From the NCBI GenBank assembly GCA_944548615.1, contig OX155972.1, positions 496,001 to 560,000 of the forward strand: a stretch of 64,000 nt of DNA. The letters are read 5' to 3'. The stretch comes from Micropterix aruncella (Eukaryota; Arthropoda; Insecta; Lepidoptera; Micropterigidae). Made by a program: the position numbers and the translations under genes. The notes beneath the pieces were generated by a model. That model was given only the letters and a program-made list of their open reading frames with translations, searched no databases and was not told the origin of the DNA. This document shows, one piece after another, positions 59,175-64,000 of this stretch (the first letter of the stretch is position 1; every line of letters starts with the position of its first letter).

Positions 59175-59495
59175 CTATAGTTCTGCGCTAAGCCTTGTGT
59201 CATTTAAGAACCGCAGCAGGCTTTTGTCGCCAGATTGTTTTACCTTCTCAGGTTGGAGGTTATGACCACCCAAGTGGGCGTATCTTTTACGCATCAGCGG
59301 GCCACACTCGCACATGAGGTGCTGGGGAGTTTCCTCTGCTCCTTGGCAAAACCTGCACATTTTTGTGTCTCTGAGCTTGAGGTTGTACATGTGTTTGTTA
59401 AAGCCACAATGCCCCGTGAGCGCCCTCACCAGTATGCATAGATTGTTCTTATAAAGCGATAAGGCCTCAAGGGCCGTCTTAGGGTTGTAAGCCTA
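59175..59495 (-). mobile_element. LINE C-terminal fragment (CCHC-type end)
   Basis: The minus strand reads AYNPKTALEALSLYKNNLCI, then LVRALTGHCGFNKHMYNLKL, MCRFCQGAEETPQHLMCECG and LLRFLNDTRLSAEL. The LTGHxGxNxH and CxFC..EETxxHLxCxC blocks end polymerases that carry RNase H (R1/I/Jockey groups). It may be the same family as the RNase H fragment at 34 kb. Confidence 0.8.
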
Positions 59496-60590
59496 AATTA
59501 GCGCTTTGGATTGGTACAACCCTGGCGTGTTGTTCCAGTGGTTGACGGATTGTTCTAAACATATTTGTTTGAGCATTAGGTTTGCAAGGCTTTTTGGTAC
59601 GCCACATCAGGTTCAGGGCCGTGTAACTTCACCTTTGCAAACAATACAAACATACAAACAATACAAAAGTAGCTATTCATCTTGTCGACAAACTTCTTAA
59701 AGGATAAGCTAATCCTCATCTGCTTAAGAAGATGGTGGTACAACTCTAATAAATATTAATGAAAATAATAAAGCTCTACTGGAACCAAGTAGTTGAAAAA
59801 TATACAAACAATCCAAAAGTAGCTATTCATCTTGTCGACAAACTTCTTGAAGAACAAGCTAATCCTCGGCTGCTTGAAGAAGATGGTGGTTATGCCGCCA
59901 TGGTCGTCGCCGAAGAACAAAAGAGAAGTACTGTTCTTGTCTCTCGAAGGCTCATAGAAAAGACACTGAAAGAAACATGGCAGCTTTGAAATTTAGTATA
60001 TTTAATAAATATAAGAACTTGAATTTGCAGGTACTAAACTGTTGGTATGTTCGTGATTCCAGTAATCAAGAACATTGGCGAATGCCACAGAGTAGATGCT
60101 TCGTAGATTGTAATATTTCTATCCGATGTAGATACAGCCAGACATTTCACATCCTAAGAAGAAAAAGAAATAGTAGATATAAAGTAATTAACAAAAGCAG
60201 ATATGCCGATGATACTGCAGAGACTATCACATTATTGTAATTCATTTGAGCCGCCAAATAGCAATTCATATTCTCTCGCTACGAGTGTTATCACTCACGC
60301 GAACATTGAAGTCAGATTTTAATATTACATCGCTGTAAACACACAAGCGACGGACAGCCAGCTCGCTCACCAGTACTAAATAAATTGTCAACTGAACAAG
60401 ATCACTGTGTTTGATTCTCGCGTCGCGCTGCCGCCTCAGTGAACCGCCATTATTACCAACGTCGTGTACTGGATTTTTCTCGACAATCGGACCAAAGTGT
60501 GCGAAGGGGATCCTTATCCTCCCACACGGGCAACAGTAAAATACAATACTAATCGTCCCCAAGCCCGTGCCAACAGAATGGGCAAATTGG
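59496..60590. other. Repeat-derived sequence, not resolved
   Basis: A segment with TAGCTATTCATCTTGTCGAC, ACAAACTTCTT and AAGAAGATGGTGGT occurs twice (59656-59735 and 59820-59893). The frame 59759-59989 (LLEEDGGYAAMVVAEEQK) is open but unknown. The frame at 59977-60240 ends SRYADDTAETITLL, like RT motif C (YADD), so part may be a LINE relic on the plus strand. Confidence 0.4.
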
Positions 60591-60594
60591 GGGG

Positions 60595-60925
60595 TTTCTA
60601 ATTACTACGGGAGAACTCGCCACTCCAGGGAGTTATAACAACATCACACCATTACGTTCCTCACATAGTGAACGTACAGACATTGTCGACAGCACAATCC
60701 ATTTAAACTACGCTATGAGGCCGATGACTTTTCACGAGGCACTAGGAGGTGCCACCCAACGGGCCATCCTCGCGCGCTTACTGCCAAATTTGGACGGATT
60801 TCTCCATTCTCCGGTCTGGGCTCGTATTCGAGATCGCTTGCGCGGCCTCTAGCTGACGATAGCGGTAATTTAAGTTAGAATTTATTGCAGACCGAAGCGA
60901 CCTTTGGATCGTTTCTTAGGATAGA
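60595..60925 (+). mobile_element. GC-rich repeat family, variant C copy
   Basis: TAATTACTACGGGAGAACTC, CGAGGCACTAGGAGGTG, GGACGGATTTCTCCATTCTC and CGCTTGCGCGGCCTCTAGCT match the order of the other copies. The hairpin of the 22.7 kb copy is only weakly present (ACGTTC...GAACGT). Confidence 0.6.
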
Positions 60926-61604
60926 TGACGCCAGATCAACAACCTTTCATTGAATACCTTTCATTATACTAATTACATTCTAACACACGCGCAATTCAAT
61001 GCTTAACCGAATGCTACGTACGTATAATGATACATTCACAGAGGTTGATATTTATAGTAGAAAAAAGAAATAGTTTCAAATCGGCAGTGCGATCCGCCCT
61101 TGCAGCAGCAGCGACAACTCTAAGTAATTATTGATTTGTAATATGTATGTATAAATATAATATGATGTATATATGTATTCCCATTTACTTATTATGTTGT
61201 TTAAATATGATTTATATATGTTTGCGGTTAACTCTACAACTTTTGCGGTAATTTGAATTTTTTTTTTGCTTGGTGGGGACGAGTCCTTGCAGTATGGACT
61301 TGGACGGTAAGTTTTCCCGGCAAAGTTTCTTTTTCGGCAAAGTTACATTGGCCGTCTACAAACGCGTCGGGAAGACTGTCGTCTGTTCCGTGCGGTATAG
61401 ATCCGTTTTCTCTCAGCTAATAAAGATTTACGGATGTATTTTTTGTTTCATTATTCTTTGTAAAATATTTTTCAAGTCATTTCAAACGGCGTAAGTTATA
61501 ATCGGCATAAGAACATGTTTTTTAAGAATTATGTATCTAATTATAATTCATGCTGTAACCACAACTAAATAAACAAAATAAATAAATAATATAGTTATAG
61601 CACT
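60926..61604. other. Intron or intergenic sequence
   Basis: Mostly AT-rich. The plus-strand frame 61270-61494 (KFSRQSFFFGKVTLAVYKRV) is open but not recognised. No splice-supported exon. Confidence 0.3.
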
Positions 61605-63236
61605 GTGACGAACTAGTCGTCACGATAATTTAATTCTTAAAACATTAATAATAATTAACTTTAGAAAATATATTAAAACTTAATCGGACTAGAATCGGAT
61701 GCGATATTCGCATCATGCGATAAAAGCGAGACACATCCCTAGTCCGATTCTCGACAAAATTGCCAGTCTAATAAAAATAAATCGATTGGTTCGAGATTCT
61801 TCTCTTTTTTACCCCCTCTCTTGGATTGGAACCGTGGGACGAAGCGGACCGACGGCGGACCGCTCTGGGGCGAAATGCCCCAGCGGCTCCACATTTTTCT
61901 GTCAGCCAGAGCAGCAATACGCCGCATAATTGTTTAAAGTAAATTAAATTTTTGTCGGCCAAATTATTGGCCAGCATCAGTGCGCAAGCCGCCTACGTAC
62001 GAGCCAAATTCAGTCTCCCAGTATCCGTGGGGATCTACCCTCCATTACCAAGGCGAGTTCGCAGGTTTATTTTCTGACTCCTTAAACTTTAGGAACCCCC
62101 AAAGAGGTCAGTGCCTAAGTATTTTTTCACATAAAATAGTCCGTTTAATTATACCTAGTGCAAGGGCGCTCTTTAATTATTTGACCCTTCACTCAGCGCA
62201 TTTTTTAAATATTCAATTAGCAAATTTTCAGCCTAACTGAGCGCAAAATAGTCCCAGGATTCAGCGCGTAATTCCAGTAAGACCGTTGTGCAATTAAGGG
62301 ACAACGTCCCGATAGCCAGCGGCCTCTAACGCCGACCGAGGCGCGGAACCGCCGCACGCGCCGGTGGTTGTTGGTAAATTATTCCGGTAGACAAAATTCT
62401 TTTATTCAATAATCTAATAAGCCCATTTATAGAGGTGCTCCAAAGTCCGACCAAATTCCCGGGTCAACCCCACGATCGTGAACCTACCGTGAGTTAAGCC
62501 TACGTATTTTACCACCTACCTACCGTAGACCTCCCGTACACAACCCTACCGATTCCTCAGTCCTGAACGATTTGCGAAGGCACAGGAAACCTCCATGTGT
62601 GATAAACTTGGAATAATGAAATCAAACTGTTTCTCGAATAAAAGACCTGTGAAATCAGTATCAAATAAATATTGTACCACATATTGAGTTTCCTTAAAAG
62701 GGTTAAACCTCTGACCTTTTGGTCGTCGAGAGGATTCATTTTATGAGCTATAACAATAGGCAATAGAAAGTTTGAACAGCGCCAATTAGCGCAAAAAGGG
62801 AGCGATCTTCCAACATTGGTGTGAAGTTCACCCGCTACGATTCGATGTGAAATCCACCGCAAGGTGGCAGCACTAGCGCAGCGACGTGACAGCTCAGACC
62901 GAGCACAACTTCATAGCGGTTCCGGTATTCATTTATTTTAGGTTTGACAATAGATACGGTGAGGTATATATTTTATTCTTTTAAGTAATTTTACTCTCCT
63001 TGTCCACACGCACACTCCCTTCCTAATAGTAGAAGCAAGGCTGCCCTTCTCCGGAAGCACTGCTTATCGCGCAGGTGTTCAACGGGTTATACCACGACCC
63101 TTTTCCGCTGGCTAGCCGCAGCCCCGGATCCTGCTGCGAATCCCCATCTGCGGCGTTCAAGGTTAGGCAGTGACCACGCCTGCTTTTTTTGTAGCGTTCC
63201 CGAGATTAATTTATCCAGGATCCCTTGGTGGCGCCC
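61605..63236. mobile_element. Possible LTR-retrotransposon end and leader
   Basis: A moderately GC-rich block, unlike its surroundings, that begins near TGTGACGAACTAGTCGTCAC and includes TGGCGCCC at 63229-63236, the usual primer-binding sequence for tRNA-Lys. No gag-pol frame was identified, and the minus-strand frame 62557-62862 is unassigned. A tentative call; borders uncertain. Confidence 0.3.
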
Positions 63237-63894
63237 TACACATACACACACACATAAGACTTATTACACCTTTTTTCGACGGTGATCCAAATCCTCATGA
63301 ACGACATTCTTTATCCCCAAGACCTAACAACAGGCCTTTTTAATCGGGTAACGTTACAGCACTTACCTATAAACAAGAAATCACAATCGTGTGAACAGCG
63401 TTGTACTTTTGAGATGAAAAACAGTGTCATGCGAAATAACAAAAAACCTAACAGTTGTCCTGGCGAAACCGCACCTATTGCTTGACTATCAAGTAGGTAA
63501 GGGAACAGAGTTTCCATAATAATCATTATTGAGGTTAGCGCGGTCAGATTAGCTACTCTACTTCTAGCAAAAATAATGTGATGGCTCAATCCTCCCCAGG
63601 TCATCCAACTCACAACAGCGCACACGGCCCTTTTACAACTCACAACAGCGCACACAACCTATTCTTCGAGGTAAACTAGGAAAGAGTATTATTTTGTAAA
63701 CAGATAAAGAAAAGGAATTTCGTACCCACTTGCGAAGTTTATTGTCATACTTTGCCACATGTACCAAACGAAAGTTTTTATCGGGTCTTTTATAATTTGC
63801 AGTATTGTATTGACGCAAATTATTCTCCTTATTGACATTGACATATTTTAATATAAAAGAGTGCATTGTTACCTAATAAAATAGTTCTAAAATA
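63237..63894. other. Unresolved sequence with open frames on both strands
   Basis: It starts with an ACACAC tract. The minus-strand frame 63311-63655 has a gtaagt donor context near 63357 but no motif I recognise. GCGCACA and AACTCACAACAGCGCACAC near 63608-63655 are tandemly repeated. No confident exon of the WD40 gene was found. Confidence 0.3.
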
Positions 63895-64000
63895 TATTCT
63901 AAAATGACTTATGGTATACTGATATGGGGGAATGCCACAGACAGTTTGAGGTTTTCATTTTACAGAAAAGTGCACAGAGAGCAATTGCAAGAGAATCCCG
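63895..64000 (+). mobile_element. LINE C-terminal fragment, runs off right edge
   Basis: The plus strand reads KMTYGILIWGNATDS, then after a frameshift FILQKSAQRAIAR. It matches MSYAILLWGNATD of the minus-strand fragment at 35.4-36.3 kb, so it is the same Jockey/CR1-like family. It continues beyond the window. Confidence 0.75.

Noticed and set aside
62557..62862. Minus-strand frame of 101 codons considered as a WD40-gene exon
   Set aside because: No WD motifs and no splice borders in phase; it lies in the GC-richer block suspected to be an LTR element.
63311..63655. Minus-strand frame with a gtaagt donor context considered as an upstream WD40-gene exon
   Set aside because: No WD40 pattern, no clear acceptor, and a tandem GCGCACAC repeat at its start; left unassigned.

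Overview
This is a eukaryotic nuclear window, almost certainly from a moth or butterfly. It is AT-rich and intron-rich, and most of it is transposon debris. Three Helitrons carry the CTAG end and the TC-TATA start typical of Lepidoptera, and there are many 3' ends of non-LTR retrotransposons, Ty3/gypsy-type solo LTRs, hAT, PIF/Harbinger, pogo/Tigger and Penelope remnants. I saw no operons, CRISPR arrays, tRNA or rRNA genes.

Two host genes can be read, both on the minus strand, by joining exons with GT-AG borders and matching phases. (1) The 5' half of a lysosomal glucosylceramidase (GBA, glycoside hydrolase family 30): seven exons between 12203 and 1482, start codon and signal peptide at 12203, a TATA box and initiator at 12286/12254, running off the left edge before the nucleophile exon. 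(2) A WD40-repeat gene of the WDY/WDR49/WDR64 type: exons from 58899 down to a stop codon near 20 or 16 kb, entering from the right edge. Its last exon exists twice (20138-20267 and 16029-16149) inside a duplicated block, so it may have alternative C-termini. At least one exon between 53.9 and 49.5 kb was not found.

Layout: 0-12.3 kb GBA exons with TE-filled introns (an inverted-repeat unit around a LINE tail, a Helitron, an LTR, a (TA)66 tract). 12.3-16 kb intergenic, with LINE fragments on both strands. 16-58.9 kb the WD40 gene, whose introns hold nearly every TE class. 59-64 kb LINE, possible LTR-element and GC-rich repeat fragments.

The least familiar component is a GC-rich repeat family with a full length near 670 bp, at about ten sites (21-23, 27.5-28.8, 32.3-33.1, 38.0, 46.4-47, 54.2-56.3 and 60.6 kb). 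Copies carry 12-16 bp target duplications, and in two places one copy sits inside another. I could not assign it to a known class. Most other non-host items are dead: frameshifted, truncated or solo.
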